From positions 4,464,001 through 4,528,000 of the forward strand of contig NZ_CP029145.1 in the NCBI RefSeq assembly GCF_003149515.1: a DNA stretch of 64,000 nt. Reading direction: 5' to 3'. The stretch is from Hymenobacter nivis (GTDB taxonomy: Bacteria > Bacteroidota > Bacteroidia > Cytophagales > Hymenobacteraceae). The notes under the pieces were generated by a model, which ran no database searches, was not told the origin of the DNA, and worked only from the letters and a program-made list of their open reading frames with translations. Positions 8,495 to 16,592 of this stretch are shown one piece after another (the stretch's first letter is position 1; each line of letters opens with the position of its first letter). A program made the position numbers and the translations under genes.

Positions 8495-9240
8495 CAGATA
8501 ACGAGTTCGGCCTCCTGGCTTAGTTCCACGCCGCGCCGGTACACAATGGCAATAACGGTCAGCCCAACGCCCACCCACACATTCGGTAGCGTATTTTCGG
8601 TGTTCAGGCTCACGTAATGATTGAGGGTTTCGGCCAACCCCGGGGCCCTAAAAGCGGGTACCAGCGCCCGAACCAGTATGTAAGCCACTTTCTCCCAAAT
8701 GAACGAGCCGAGTACTAGCAGCGCCAGCTGGCTCAGCCGCCGGGCGTTGGCAAAAGTGAACGGTGTGGCAGGCGTCACGTCGCGTAGCAGCCGCCACAGC
8801 AAGTGGCTGCCGATGGCTAGGAAAAGTAGCCAAGGCAATGAAAATAAGCTTTCGGAAGCCCCCAGATAAAACAAGGCCACCCGTTTCCAAGGCGTGGGCT
8901 CGCGGTAGCGGAGCAGCGGTTCGCGCGGGTCGGCTGCCAGTTCAAAGCCCCCGGCAGCAGCTTGCAGAGCGGGTAGGGGCCCCCGGTCCTCGCGCATGGG
9001 ACGGCCTTGCCAACCGTCGTCAAACCCCGCCTTAGTGTCGTGCAGTGCTGGGAAAAGATTAGGCGAAAAAGTGTTCAGCACCAGCCGCACCTCGGGGCCC
9101 CCGGTGGCAATGTCATAGGTTCGTCCGATTGACTGGATTGAAAACACGAAGGCGCCAAACAGCAGTAGTCCAACGACTACCCGACTGAGGAGTAGCATAC
9201 TTTTCAAACCAAACCAATTCTTTAGCTTTCCTTTTTGCAT
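8494..9240 (-). CDS. DUF2975 membrane protein
   Basis: 248 residues. A membrane segment at about residues 15-37 (MLLLSRVVVGLLLFGAFVFS) is followed by an exported loop of about 90 residues, then three hydrophobic segments (ESLFSLPWLLFLAIGSHLLW, LALLVLGSFIWEKVAYILV, and VWVGVGLTVIAIVYRRGVEL). The C-terminal half with FANARRLSQLALLVL is the DUF2975 region. The function of the family is not established; it is usually coupled to a small XRE regulator, as here. Start ATG 9240. The upstream 130 bases are clearly AT-rich compared with the surroundings and contain a 16+16 bp palindrome. Confidence 0.8.
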   Translation of the reverse strand: MQKGKLKNWFGLKSMLLLSRVVVGLLLFGAFVFSIQSIGRTYDIATGGPEVRLVLNTFSPNLFPALHDTKAGFDDGWQGRPMREDRGPLPALQAAAGGFELAADPREPLLRYREPTPWKRVALFYLGASESLFSLPWLLFLAIGSHLLWRLLRDVTPATPFTFANARRLSQLALLVLGSFIWEKVAYILVRALVPAFRAPGLAETLNHYVSLNTENTLPNVWVGVGLTVIAIVYRRGVELSQEAELVI

Positions 9241-9272
9241 GACGAATAAGAATTAATTGCCGCCAGCAAAGG

Positions 9273-9307
9273 AACACATATTTATTGATATTCAATAAAT
9301 ATGTGTT
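9273..9307. promoter_or_regulatory. Perfect 35-bp palindrome upstream of the DUF2975/XRE operon
   Basis: Two 16-bp arms (AACACATATTTATTGA and its exact complement) around a 3-base loop, starting 33 bp upstream of the DUF2975 start codon in an AT-rich stretch. It is a good candidate operator for the XRE regulator of the same operon; it has no terminator-like GC stem. Confidence 0.6.
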
Positions 9308-9431
9308 GATAAAAAATAAATTTATATCGTAAAGCAATTAAGTATAAAATCCTGATTCTGTCAAACGGCCGTACTAGGTGTGGGGCCCCGGCGGCGGCAC
9401 AGAAGCCGCCGAACCGTGCAACTTTGCGCCC

Positions 9432-10061
9432 ATGAACCTCCTCCAGCAGCACTTCCCCGCGTTCACGCCCGCGCAGCTCCGGCTTTTCCAGCAGCTCGAA
9501 GCCGAATTCCGCGTCATCAACGAGCAGGTGAACCTGGTGTCGCGCGCCGACATGGACAACTTCACGGAGCGGCACGTTTTGCACTCGCTGGGCCTGGCCA
9601 AGGTGGTGCAGTTCCCGAAGGGCAGCGCTGTGCTCGACGTGGGCACCGGCGGGGGCCTGCCCGGCCTGCCGCTGGCCATTGCGTTCCCGGAGGTGCACTT
9701 CCACTTGGTGGACAGCATCGGGAAGAAAATCCGGGCGGTGCAGTTCCTGGCCGGGGCCCTGGGCCTCGACAACGTGACGGCCGAGCACACCCGCGCCGAG
9801 CAACTGCGCCCCAAATACGACTTCGTGGTGAGCCGCGCCGTAGCCCGGCTGGCTACTTTCCACCCGTGGATAGCCCACTTATTCAAACCCAAGGGCCTGC
9901 GCGAGAGCGGCTTGTATTGCCTGAAGGGCGGCGACCTGACCGAGGAAATTGCCGAATCTGGCCTGGTGGCTACCGTCACCGATTTGGCGCAATTTTTCCC
10001 CGAGGAATTCTACGAAACCAAGAAAGTCGTGTTCGTGCCCGCCAACTCGCGGGTGCGCTAG
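9432..10061 (+). CDS. rsmG: 16S rRNA (guanine527-N7)-methyltransferase
   Basis: SAM-dependent methyltransferase (GidB) that modifies G527 of 16S rRNA. The motifs are VLDVGTGGGLPGLPLAIAFP (the SAM-binding glycine-rich loop), HLVDSIGKKIRAVQF (acidic motif II) and the downstream VSRAVARLATF, a GidB hallmark. The start ATG 9432 gives MNLLQQHFPAF and 209 residues, normal for the family; an in-frame TTG at 9378 would add 18 unlikely residues. The gene stands alone and converges on the hydrolase gene ten bases beyond its stop. Confidence 0.95.
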   Translation: MNLLQQHFPAFTPAQLRLFQQLEAEFRVINEQVNLVSRADMDNFTERHVLHSLGLAKVVQFPKGSAVLDVGTGGGLPGLPLAIAFPEVHFHLVDSIGKKIRAVQFLAGALGLDNVTAEHTRAEQLRPKYDFVVSRAVARLATFHPWIAHLFKPKGLRESGLYCLKGGDLTEEIAESGLVATVTDLAQFFPEEFYETKKVVFVPANSRVR

Positions 10062-10071
10062 CCGCGGGCAA

Positions 10072-11058
10072 TCAGGTCGGCAGGGCCCCCAGCAAAAACT
10101 CCACCGCCCGCCGCTCCGAGTAGTACGCGCCGTCGGGGTTCCCCTCGCCAAAGCCCACGTGCCCGCCCTCGGGCGGCGTTTCGAGGTACACGAAGGCGGA
10201 GGCCTCCGCCACGGCGCGTGGAAAGCACGAGGGCGGCAGAAACGGGTCATTCTCCGCGTTCACCAGCAGCGTGGGCACTTGAATGTCAGCTAAATACTGC
10301 CCCGAGCTAGCGTAGGCGTAGTAAGCGTCGGCCGAGGCAAAGCCGTGCATGGGGGCCGTGTAGCGCTCATCAAACTGCGGAAAATCGCGCAGCTCGTCGA
10401 GCCCGGTCAGGTCCACCTCGCCGGGCAGCAGCACCGCCTTATCGCGGATTTTCTGGCGCAGCGTTTTAAGGAAGCGCCGCATGTACACCGTGTTTTGGGG
10501 CCGGCCGATGTGCAGGGAGCTGGCCCGCAAATCGGTGGGCACCGAAAACACGGCGGCGCGTTTTACTTCAGCTGGTACTCGGCCTGGGGCCTCGCCCAAG
10601 TACTTGAGCGTCACGTTACCGCCCGCCGAAAAGCCCGTCAGGTACGCGTGCCGGTAGCGGCCGGTGGCCAGGGCATGGCGGAGCACTAGGTCCAAATCCT
10701 CCGTATCGCCGAGGTGGTAGGAGCGGAGCAGGCGGTTCATCTCGCCGCCGCAGCTGCGGTAGTTCCAGGCCAGCGCGTCGAGGCCAGCGCGGTTGAGGGC
10801 CCGCACCATACCGCGCACGTAGGCCCGGTCGCTGCTGCCCTCCAGGCCGTGCGAGACCACCGCGAGGCCGTTGGCGGGGCCCCCGGCTGGCAGCCGGCTC
10901 CAGTCCAGGTCGAGGAAGTCGCCGTCGGCCAATTCCAGCCGCTCGCGCTCGTAGGCCACGTCGGGCACCGAGCGCCACAGGCTGGGCACAATGGTCTGCA
11001 CGTGGCCGTTGAACAGGTAGCGGGGCGGCTGGTAGGCCGAATGCGAAACAAGGGGCAT
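10072..11058 (-). CDS. YheT-like alpha/beta hydrolase
   Basis: A 328-residue alpha/beta hydrolase of the YheT/EMB8 group. It begins MPLVSHSAYQPPRYLFNGHVQ, and NGHVQTIVPSLWR is a signature of the group. The nucleophile elbow is GFSAGGN (Ser in GxSxG), the acid is in LLVNAENDPFLP, and the histidine is in PPEGGHVGFGEG. Upstream DGDFLDLDW and VSHGLEGSSDRAYVRGMVRA are also typical. I chose ATG 11058; an extension to TTG 11103 is possible. The substrate is unknown; esterase activity toward short acyl esters is the usual guess. Confidence 0.88.
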   Translation of the reverse strand: MPLVSHSAYQPPRYLFNGHVQTIVPSLWRSVPDVAYERERLELADGDFLDLDWSRLPAGGPANGLAVVSHGLEGSSDRAYVRGMVRALNRAGLDALAWNYRSCGGEMNRLLRSYHLGDTEDLDLVLRHALATGRYRHAYLTGFSAGGNVTLKYLGEAPGRVPAEVKRAAVFSVPTDLRASSLHIGRPQNTVYMRRFLKTLRQKIRDKAVLLPGEVDLTGLDELRDFPQFDERYTAPMHGFASADAYYAYASSGQYLADIQVPTLLVNAENDPFLPPSCFPRAVAEASAFVYLETPPEGGHVGFGEGNPDGAYYSERRAVEFLLGALPT

Positions 11059-11188
11059 GGCAGTAAGCAGGAGCCCGGCCGTAAGCGGGTGGGACTTTCC
11101 CAAAGATGGGAAGTAATCAGCGTGCTTACCACGTTTTCATTAAACGCTCATTGAGGTGAAGCTCCAGTAAATTTCTTAAAGATCAGGT

Positions 11189-11218
11189 TTGCTGGTTCAG
11201 GATAATTCCTTACCTTTG
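11189..11218 (+). promoter_or_regulatory. Probable rpsT promoter
   Basis: A TTG (11189) followed 19 bases later by TACCTTTG (11211-11218) fits the Bacteroidota -33/-7 promoter model. It would give a leader of about 50 nt before rpsT. Confidence 0.55.
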
Positions 11219-11275
11219 CTCTCCCAAACGCAAAAATCCTCGGCTCAACGGTCGAATTTTATAGTTTTTCTTGTC

Positions 11276-11533
11276 ATGGCAAACCACAAGTCGGCTCTCA
11301 AGCGCATCCGCAGCAACGAAGCCAAGCGCGTACTGAACCGCTACCAGCACAAATCGACCCGTACAGCTATCAAAAAGCTACGCGCCATCACCGACAAAAC
11401 GGCCGCTCAGGACCTGTTGAAGAAAGTGTCGTCGATGCTGGACCGTCTGGCCAAGAAGAGCATCATCCACAAAAACAAAGCTGCTAACAATAAGAGCAAG
11501 CTCACGAAGTTCGTTAATGCGCTTGGCGCGTAA
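11276..11533 (+). CDS. rpsT: 30S ribosomal protein S20
   Basis: A small basic protein of 85 residues that binds 16S rRNA early in 30S assembly. It begins MANHKSALKRIRSNEAKRVL, the standard S20 start, and continues through KKVSSMLDRLAKKSIIHKNK and a C-terminal helix ending KLTKFVNALGA. The start ATG 11276 is preceded by a leader with a TAnnTTTG promoter. A strong hairpin follows the stop by about 50 bases, so the gene is probably monocistronic. Confidence 0.97.
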   Translation: MANHKSALKRIRSNEAKRVLNRYQHKSTRTAIKKLRAITDKTAAQDLLKKVSSMLDRLAKKSIIHKNKAANNKSKLTKFVNALGA

Positions 11534-11586
11534 CGAATAGGAGGGCCGAACTGCGCCGCCCCAAGGTTCGGTCCTCCGCTCTCTAC

Positions 11587-11624
11587 CAAGAGGCCCCGTT
11601 TCCAGCTGGAAACGGGGCCTCTTG
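11587..11624 (+). terminator. Hairpin downstream of rpsT
   Basis: Perfect 17-bp arms (AGGCCCCGTTTCC / GGAAACGGGGCCT, 11587-11603 and 11608-11624) with a 4-base loop. There is no clean T tract on the plus strand, so termination is likely but not certain. Confidence 0.65.
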
Positions 11625-11632
11625 TGCGTTAC

Positions 11633-11756
11633 AGGCCAACCAGAATCAGCAGGTGCTCAGTCGTGGTGGGAGTCGACGACGCCACGGGGACCCCAGCCAC
11701 GTTGCATCATTGGCACCTGCGTGCCCAGGGCTATGATGCGTGCTTGGTTGGGGCCT
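11633..11756 (+). ncRNA. Candidate structured RNA between rpsT and pyk
   Basis: The ends pair (AGGCCAACCA at 11633-11642 with TGGTT at 11745-11749 and GGCCT at 11752-11756). Inside are CGTGG/CCACG (11663-11667 with 11692-11696) and a long hairpin GCATCAT...GGCAC / GTGCC...ATGATGC (11704-11739). GCAGGTGC (11649-11656) is the perfect complement of GCACCTGC (11713-11720), an alternative pairing or pseudoknot. It is bracketed by a hairpin at 11587-11624 and a terminator at 11761-11796, and no convincing protein is encoded. A 6S-like or other small RNA is possible. Strand is assumed from the T-rich terminator. Confidence 0.45.
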
Positions 11757-11760
11757 TAAA

Positions 11761-11796
11761 AAAAACGCCCCGGCTGCTAATAGTCGGGGCGTTTTT
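11761..11796. terminator. Bidirectional terminator between the candidate RNA and pyk
   Basis: AAAAACGCCCCG (11761-11772) and CGGGGCGTTTTT (11785-11796) form a perfect 12-bp stem with A and T runs outside, suited to stopping plus-strand transcripts and the leftward pyk transcript. Confidence 0.85.
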
Positions 11797-11854
11797 GTTG
11801 GCAAGTAAAGGTGCGGGGGAGCCGAAAAGTCCGGCAGTCCCCGCCATTTGAAGC

Positions 11855-13294
11855 TTAAGCTACGGTGACCTTTACCATGTTGGCCTTGCCTTTTTCCTGC
11901 ATGGGCATCGAGCCAGTGGTGATGAACACGTCGCCGGTGGCAAGATAGCCGGTGCTGGTGAGCACCGAGCGGATGTCGGATACGGTGCTGTCGGTGCTGA
12001 TGTAGCGGTCGTAGTAGAAGCAGCGTACGCCCCAGACGAGGCTCAGGGCCGTGAGCAGGGAGCGGTTGCCGGTGAAGATGAAGATACTGGCTTTAGGGCG
12101 GTACTTAGCAATCTGGAAGGCCGTGTAGCCTTTGTAAGTAAGGCCGGTAATGACCTTGGCGTCCGTATTTTTGGCCAGGTGGCAGGCAGCCGATAAAATA
12201 CTGTTGGCCATGAAGGAAGGGCTGGCGGGGTCGATGGTGCGCCAGCGGTAAAACAGGTGGGGGCTCTGGGTTTCCACGCTCATGATGGTGCCCACCATGG
12301 AGCGAATCACCTCGGCCGGGTAGGCCCCCACGGCGGTTTCGGCCGAGAGCATCACGGCGTCGGCCCCGTCGAGCACAGCGTTGGCCACGTCGCTGGTTTC
12401 GGCGCGGGTGGGGCGCGGGGCCGTAATCATCGACTCCATCATCTGGGTAGCCACGATGACGGGCTTGCCCGCCGCGTTGCACTTGGCAATGATCATTTTC
12501 TGGGCCATCGGTACCTCCTCCATCTTCACTTCCACGCCGAGGTCGCCGCGGGCCACCATCACGGCATCGGTGACGGCAATGATTTCGTCGAGGTTTTCCA
12601 GGCCTTCGGGCGTCTCAATCTTGGCCACCACGCGGATGTCCTTGCCGGCTTCGGCGATGAGCTGCTTGATGAAGCGGATGTCCTCGGCGCGGCGTGCGAA
12701 GCTCAGCGCAATCCAGTCCACGTCGTTAGCGAGGCCAAACTTGAGGTCCTCGATGTCTTTCTCCGTCATGCTCGGGGCCGATACCTTCGAGTCGGGCAGG
12801 TTGATGCCCTTGCGGGGCTTTACCAGGCCGCCGTAGATAACCTCCACATCCACCTCGGCCTCGCGGTCGGTGGCCAGCACCCTCAGCTCAATCTTGCCAT
12901 CGTCGATAAGGATCATGTCGCCGGGCTTCACGTCGCGGGCCAGGCCCAGGTAAATCGTGCTCAGGCGGGTGGCCGTGCTGATTTCCTTTTCGCCGCACAC
13001 AAGCTTGATTTTGTCGCCGCGCTTAATTTCCACGCCGCCGCCCTCCACGTCGCCGAGCCGAATTTTGGGGCCCTGTAAGTCCTGGAGCAGGCCCACGTTG
13101 GTGCGCAGGTCCTTGTTGAGGCGGCGCACCGTATTGATGACCGCCAGGTGCTCCTCGTGGGCCCCGTGCGAGAAGTTGAGCCGAAACACGTCCACGCCCT
13201 CGCGGATGAGCATGCCGAGGCGCTCGTAGGTATTGGAGGCGGGCCCTACGGTGGCCACAATTTTGGTTTTATTGAAGTTGGGTCGGTTTTCCAT
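11855..13294 (-). CDS. pyk: Pyruvate kinase
   Basis: Converts phosphoenolpyruvate and ADP to pyruvate and ATP, the last step of glycolysis. The N-terminal TIM-barrel entry TKIVATVGPAS and VFRLNFSHGAHEEH are classic, followed by GDLGVEVKMEEVPMAQKMII with the active-site region VVAKIETPEGLENL (catalytic Lys and metal Glu) before it. The C-terminal allosteric domain ends KANMVKVTVA. At 479 residues it is of standard length. Start ATG 13294. The next gene leftward of its promoter on the same strand is the IPExxxVDY-type gene, an arrangement I know from other Bacteroidota. A bidirectional terminator lies beyond the stop. Confidence 0.97.
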   Translation of the reverse strand: MENRPNFNKTKIVATVGPASNTYERLGMLIREGVDVFRLNFSHGAHEEHLAVINTVRRLNKDLRTNVGLLQDLQGPKIRLGDVEGGGVEIKRGDKIKLVCGEKEISTATRLSTIYLGLARDVKPGDMILIDDGKIELRVLATDREAEVDVEVIYGGLVKPRKGINLPDSKVSAPSMTEKDIEDLKFGLANDVDWIALSFARRAEDIRFIKQLIAEAGKDIRVVAKIETPEGLENLDEIIAVTDAVMVARGDLGVEVKMEEVPMAQKMIIAKCNAAGKPVIVATQMMESMITAPRPTRAETSDVANAVLDGADAVMLSAETAVGAYPAEVIRSMVGTIMSVETQSPHLFYRWRTIDPASPSFMANSILSAACHLAKNTDAKVITGLTYKGYTAFQIAKYRPKASIFIFTGNRSLLTALSLVWGVRCFYYDRYISTDSTVSDIRSVLTSTGYLATGDVFITTGSMPMQEKGKANMVKVTVA

Positions 13295-13362
13295 TAACGG
13301 GGAGAAGGGTTCGGGCTGTAAGTTTAAGAAAAAGGAGCTGGCCGGTGCCGATCTTCGGGGCC

Positions 13363-13794
13363 CTACAAAATCAAATTCTCTTTGTATTTAAGCGTACTGG
13401 GGTCAAATTGGGTCGCGTGCTGCACCGCAGTCAGGGCAGCGAGGCGGGCCACCAGGGCAGCGCCGGCCAGCTCATCGCCGCCGTTCGTCACGGCCAGCAA
13501 GTAGTCGTACTCCTTAAAGTCGGGGGCCAGAAAAGGCTTTGGGAAGGCCGACAGTACCAGGGACCGGTTGCGAAACAAGCGCAGCGTAAGCACCTCCGTG
13601 GCGTACAAATAATGGCTGAACATAAGCTGCTCGCGCCCGGGCATTGGAAGCAGCAGATCGGGCTGCCGGCGCAGGCGCAGGCGCAGGGCCTGGTTGAGGG
13701 CCCAGGCCAGCGAGTAGTCGCGGGCGCTGGACACGAGCCCGAACAGGTCGAAATCGCAGGCCAGCTCCACATCCAGGGTAAAAGTCTTCGTCAC
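13363..13794 (-). CDS. IPExxxVDY-type conserved protein
   Basis: About 143 residues with no recognised enzyme motif. TKTFTLDVELACDFDLFGLV at the start, then DYSLAWALNQALRLRL and FLAPDFKEYDYLLAV resemble the Bacteroidota family named for its IPExxxVDY motif, though here that motif is altered to LAPDFKEYDY. The best support is position: this family commonly sits beside pyk and acpP/fabF/rnc. I favour GTG 13794; GTG 13815 would add seven residues. Function is unknown; the protein appears cytoplasmic, with no signal peptide or membrane segment. Confidence 0.75.
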   Translation of the reverse strand: MTKTFTLDVELACDFDLFGLVSSARDYSLAWALNQALRLRLRRQPDLLLPMPGREQLMFSHYLYATEVLTLRLFRNRSLVLSAFPKPFLAPDFKEYDYLLAVTNGGDELAGAALVARLAALTAVQHATQFDPSTLKYKENLIL

Positions 13795-13964
13795 GGCGGC
13801 GGGCGGCCGCCACACTGGGCTGCCGGGGCAAAGCTACGGGCGATTGGGGCCCCAAACACAGGCCCTGGCCACAATCTTACACCCGCGTTTTGGGCCCTAA
13901 TACCAGGCTTGGTTAGAAAATCTCTCGTTACTTTGCGCAGTAATCTTCTTTAAACCCCACGGAA

Positions 13965-14201
13965 ATGTCTGAAATCGCAGAAAAAGTAAAAGCCATCATT
14001 ATTGATAAATTAGGGGTGGAAGCCTCGGAAGTGACCCCGGAAGCCAGCTTTACCAACGACTTGGGCGCCGATTCGCTCGACACTGTGGAGCTGATTATGG
14101 AATTCGAAAAGGAGTTCAACGTGAGCATTCCCGACGACCAGGCCGAGAACATTCAGACCGTGGGCCAGGCCGTTAGCTACCTCGAAGAGCACGCCAAGTA
14201 G
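13965..14201 (+). CDS. acpP: Acyl carrier protein
   Basis: A 78-residue acidic four-helix protein that carries growing acyl chains on a phosphopantetheine arm. The attachment serine is in LGADSLDTVELIMEFEKEF (DSL motif, about residue 37). It begins MSEIAEKVKAIIIDKLGVE at ATG 13965. TTACTTTGC about 30 bp upstream resembles a -7 box. fabF follows 95 bases downstream, then rnc, the usual fatty-acid synthesis cluster. Confidence 0.97.
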   Translation: MSEIAEKVKAIIIDKLGVEASEVTPEASFTNDLGADSLDTVELIMEFEKEFNVSIPDDQAENIQTVGQAVSYLEEHAK

Positions 14202-14296
14202 TCTCTACGCTTTATAGTTGCCATGACCGGCCGGCTCGCCGCCGGCCGGTTTCATGGTTTTAGTCTGCTCCTTTTTTGCGCCGCTGGCGCTTGCTT

Positions 14297-15544
14297 ATGT
14301 CGTCCATCCGACGCGTTGTCGTTACCGGCCTCGGGGCCATCACGCCGATTGGCAGCACCGTTCCAACCTACTGGGAAGGCCTGAAAAACGGCGTGAGTGG
14401 CGCCGCCCTCATCACCCGTTTCCCCGCCGCCAAGTTTAAAACCCGCTTTGCCTGCGAGGTGAAGGACTACAACCCCGACACTTACTTCGACCGCAAGGAG
14501 GGCCGCAAAATGGACCTCTTCACGCAGTTTGCCGTCATTGCTTCCGACGAAGCCATCGCCGACGCCGGCCTGCTGGAAGGCGTCGACAAGGACCGTGTAG
14601 GCGTGATTTGGGGCTCGGGCATCGGCGGGCTGCGCTCGCTGCAAGAAGAGTGCTTCCAGTTTGAGCGCGGCGACGGTACGCCGCGCTACTCGCCCTTCTT
14701 CATCCCGCGCATGATTGCCGACTCCTCGTCGGGCAATATTTCCATCAAAAACGGCTTCCGGGGCCCCAACTTCGTTACCACTTCGGCCTGCGCCTCGTCG
14801 AACGATGCGCTGATTGCCGCCTTTAACAACATCCGCCTGGGCCTGGCCGACGCCATCGTGACCGGCGGCTCCGAGGCGGCCATCACCGAGTCGGGCGTGG
14901 GCGGCTTCAACGCCCTCAAGGCCATGAGCGAGCGCAACGACGACCCCGCTTCCGCCTCGCGGCCCTACGATAAGGACCGCGACGGCTTCGTGCTGGGCGA
15001 GGGCGCCGGGGCCCTGGTGCTCGAAGAGTACGAGCACGCTAAAGCCCGCAGCGCCAAGATGTACGCCGAGGTTATCGGCGGCGGCATGTCGTCGGACGCC
15101 TACCATATCACCGCCCCCGACCCCTCGGGCTCCGGCGTGGTGCTGGTGATGCGCAACGCCCTGCGCGACGCCGGCATTGCCCCCGAGGACGTGGACTACA
15201 TCAACACCCACGGCACGAGCACGCCGCTCGGCGACGGGGCCGAAATCAAGGCCATCGAAACCGTGTTCGGGGCCCACGCCGCGGTCCTGAACATTTCCTC
15301 GACCAAGAGCATGACCGGGCACCTGCTAGGCGGGGCCGGTGGCATTGAGGCGGTGGCGTGCATTTTTGCCATGCAGAACAGCTTGGTGCCGCCCACTATC
15401 AACCTGCACACGCCCGACCCGGAAATCAACCAGGCCCTGAACTTCACTCCCAACGTGGCCCAGGCCCGCGAAGTGAACGTGGCCATGAGCAACACCTTCG
15501 GCTTCGGGGGCCACAACACGTCGGTAATTTTCCGCAAGCTTTAA
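14297..15544 (+). CDS. fabF: Beta-ketoacyl-ACP synthase II
   Basis: Condenses malonyl-ACP with acyl-ACP in fatty-acid elongation. The Cys-His-His triad is visible: the nucleophile in VTTSACASSNDAL, the first histidine in NTHGTSTPLGD and the second in STKSMTGHLLGGAGG. It starts MSSIRRVVVTGLGAITPIG at ATG 14297 and ends with the typical SNTFGFGGHNTSVIFRKL; 415 residues, as expected. It lies between acpP and rnc; a 59-base palindrome-rich spacer after acpP may allow differential expression. A long antisense open frame here is only a GC-rich shadow. Confidence 0.97.
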   Translation: MSSIRRVVVTGLGAITPIGSTVPTYWEGLKNGVSGAALITRFPAAKFKTRFACEVKDYNPDTYFDRKEGRKMDLFTQFAVIASDEAIADAGLLEGVDKDRVGVIWGSGIGGLRSLQEECFQFERGDGTPRYSPFFIPRMIADSSSGNISIKNGFRGPNFVTTSACASSNDALIAAFNNIRLGLADAIVTGGSEAAITESGVGGFNALKAMSERNDDPASASRPYDKDRDGFVLGEGAGALVLEEYEHAKARSAKMYAEVIGGGMSSDAYHITAPDPSGSGVVLVMRNALRDAGIAPEDVDYINTHGTSTPLGDGAEIKAIETVFGAHAAVLNISSTKSMTGHLLGGAGGIEAVACIFAMQNSLVPPTINLHTPDPEINQALNFTPNVAQAREVNVAMSNTFGFGGHNTSVIFRKL

Positions 15545-15721
15545 TCGCAGATTAAGCAGATTTTAAAAGAATTGCGCTGCTTTAATTGTTGGCTAGGTAA
15601 GTGCTTGCAGCGGTTGGGATTGCTGGAGAGCAACGATTGTTGGACCAGTAAAACACGGCTAATTAGTCAAAATCAGAGATTAGGCCTGCGTAATCTCTTT
15701 AAATCTGCATAATCTGCGATT
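15543..15721. repeat. Inverted-repeat element between fabF and rnc (family D)
   Basis: Arms of about 25 bp (AATCGCAGATTAAGCAGATT at 15543, complement ending at 15721) enclose about 130 bp with a nested AGAGATTA...TAATCTCT palindrome. The right arm ends at the base just before the rnc GTG start. A related element lies at 59474-59633. Confidence 0.75.
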
Positions 15722-16447
15722 GTGGTAAGTTTCGTTTCGCGGCTGTTTGGTTCGGATAAGGCTTTTCGCAAGGCTGTAGGCACGGTCACCGGCCAGGCCC
15801 CTGGTAACGCCCGGCTGTACCGGCTGGCCTTCACACACTCGTCGGCGGTGCGGGCGCAGCCCGAGAAGGGCCGCCACCAGACCAACGAGCGGCTGGAGTT
15901 TCTGGGTGACGCCATTCTGGGGGCTGTGGTGGCCGAATACCTGTTCCAGAAGTACCCTTACGAGCAGGAAGGCTTCCTGACGGAGGTGCGCTCGCGCATT
16001 GTCAACCGCGAGAGCCTGAACGGCATTGCGTTGAAGCTGGGGCTGGACAAGCTGGTGCAGCTCGACGCGGCTCAGGGCCGCGGGGCCCGCTCGCGCTCCG
16101 TGAACGGTAACGCGCTGGAGGCCCTGGTGGGGGCCGTATACCTGGATTTGGGCTACCAAGCGGCCCGCAAATTCATTCTCACCCGCCTCGTGAAGGGCTT
16201 CGTGGACGTGCACACGCTCACTACCACCACGGCCAATTTCAAGAGCAAGCTGGTGGAATGGGCCCAGCGCCAGGGTAAAAACCTGCGCTACGACCTCAGC
16301 GGCGAGGCACGGTTGAGCGGCACCATGGAGTTCACCGCCACGGTGCTGCTGGACGACGAGGTAGTGGCTACCGGCATGGGCCTGAGCAAAAAGCAGGCGG
16401 AGCAGCTGGCCGCCGAGCGGGCCCTGGCAGCGCTGGGGGTAGCCTGA
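15722..16447 (+). CDS. rnc: Ribonuclease III
   Basis: Double-stranded RNA endonuclease for rRNA and mRNA processing. The signature NERLEFLGDAILGAVVAEYL carries the catalytic acidic residues, and a second acidic pair is in NALEALVGAVYLDLGY. The C terminus (KSKLVEWAQRQGKNLRY through KKQAEQLAAERALAALG) is the dsRNA-binding domain. 241 residues, normal length. The start is taken as GTG 15722, directly at the end of a repeat arm; no upstream ATG in frame is available. It follows fabF, as in many bacteria. Confidence 0.95.
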   Translation: MVSFVSRLFGSDKAFRKAVGTVTGQAPGNARLYRLAFTHSSAVRAQPEKGRHQTNERLEFLGDAILGAVVAEYLFQKYPYEQEGFLTEVRSRIVNRESLNGIALKLGLDKLVQLDAAQGRGARSRSVNGNALEALVGAVYLDLGYQAARKFILTRLVKGFVDVHTLTTTTANFKSKLVEWAQRQGKNLRYDLSGEARLSGTMEFTATVLLDDEVVATGMGLSKKQAEQLAAERALAALGVA

Positions 16448-16448
16448 C

Positions 16449-16592
16449 AATTATCAGTTATCAATTGACATTTGCCGGCATAAGCTGGCCGCTGCTTTGG
16501 AGCGGTGCCGTTTAACGAGCCCGGACGTAGCCCGGGCTACATTTTCCTCGGTAAATTGTTGATTGCTCATTGCTAACTGTTCACTGAATACT
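16449..16592. repeat. Spacer with family E repeat motifs before nadE
   Basis: ATTATCAGTTATCAATTG near the rnc end and ATTGCTAACTGTTCACTGAA near the nadE start are partly inverted copies of each other, enclosing GC-rich sequence with a small CCCGGACGTAGCCCGGG palindrome. The same motifs recur at 25165-25320 and 60707-60775. Confidence 0.55.

Noticed and set aside
14252..15322. Long open frame of 356 codons antisense to fabF
   Set aside because: GC-rich shadow of a strongly conserved gene; no recognisable domain and no start context.
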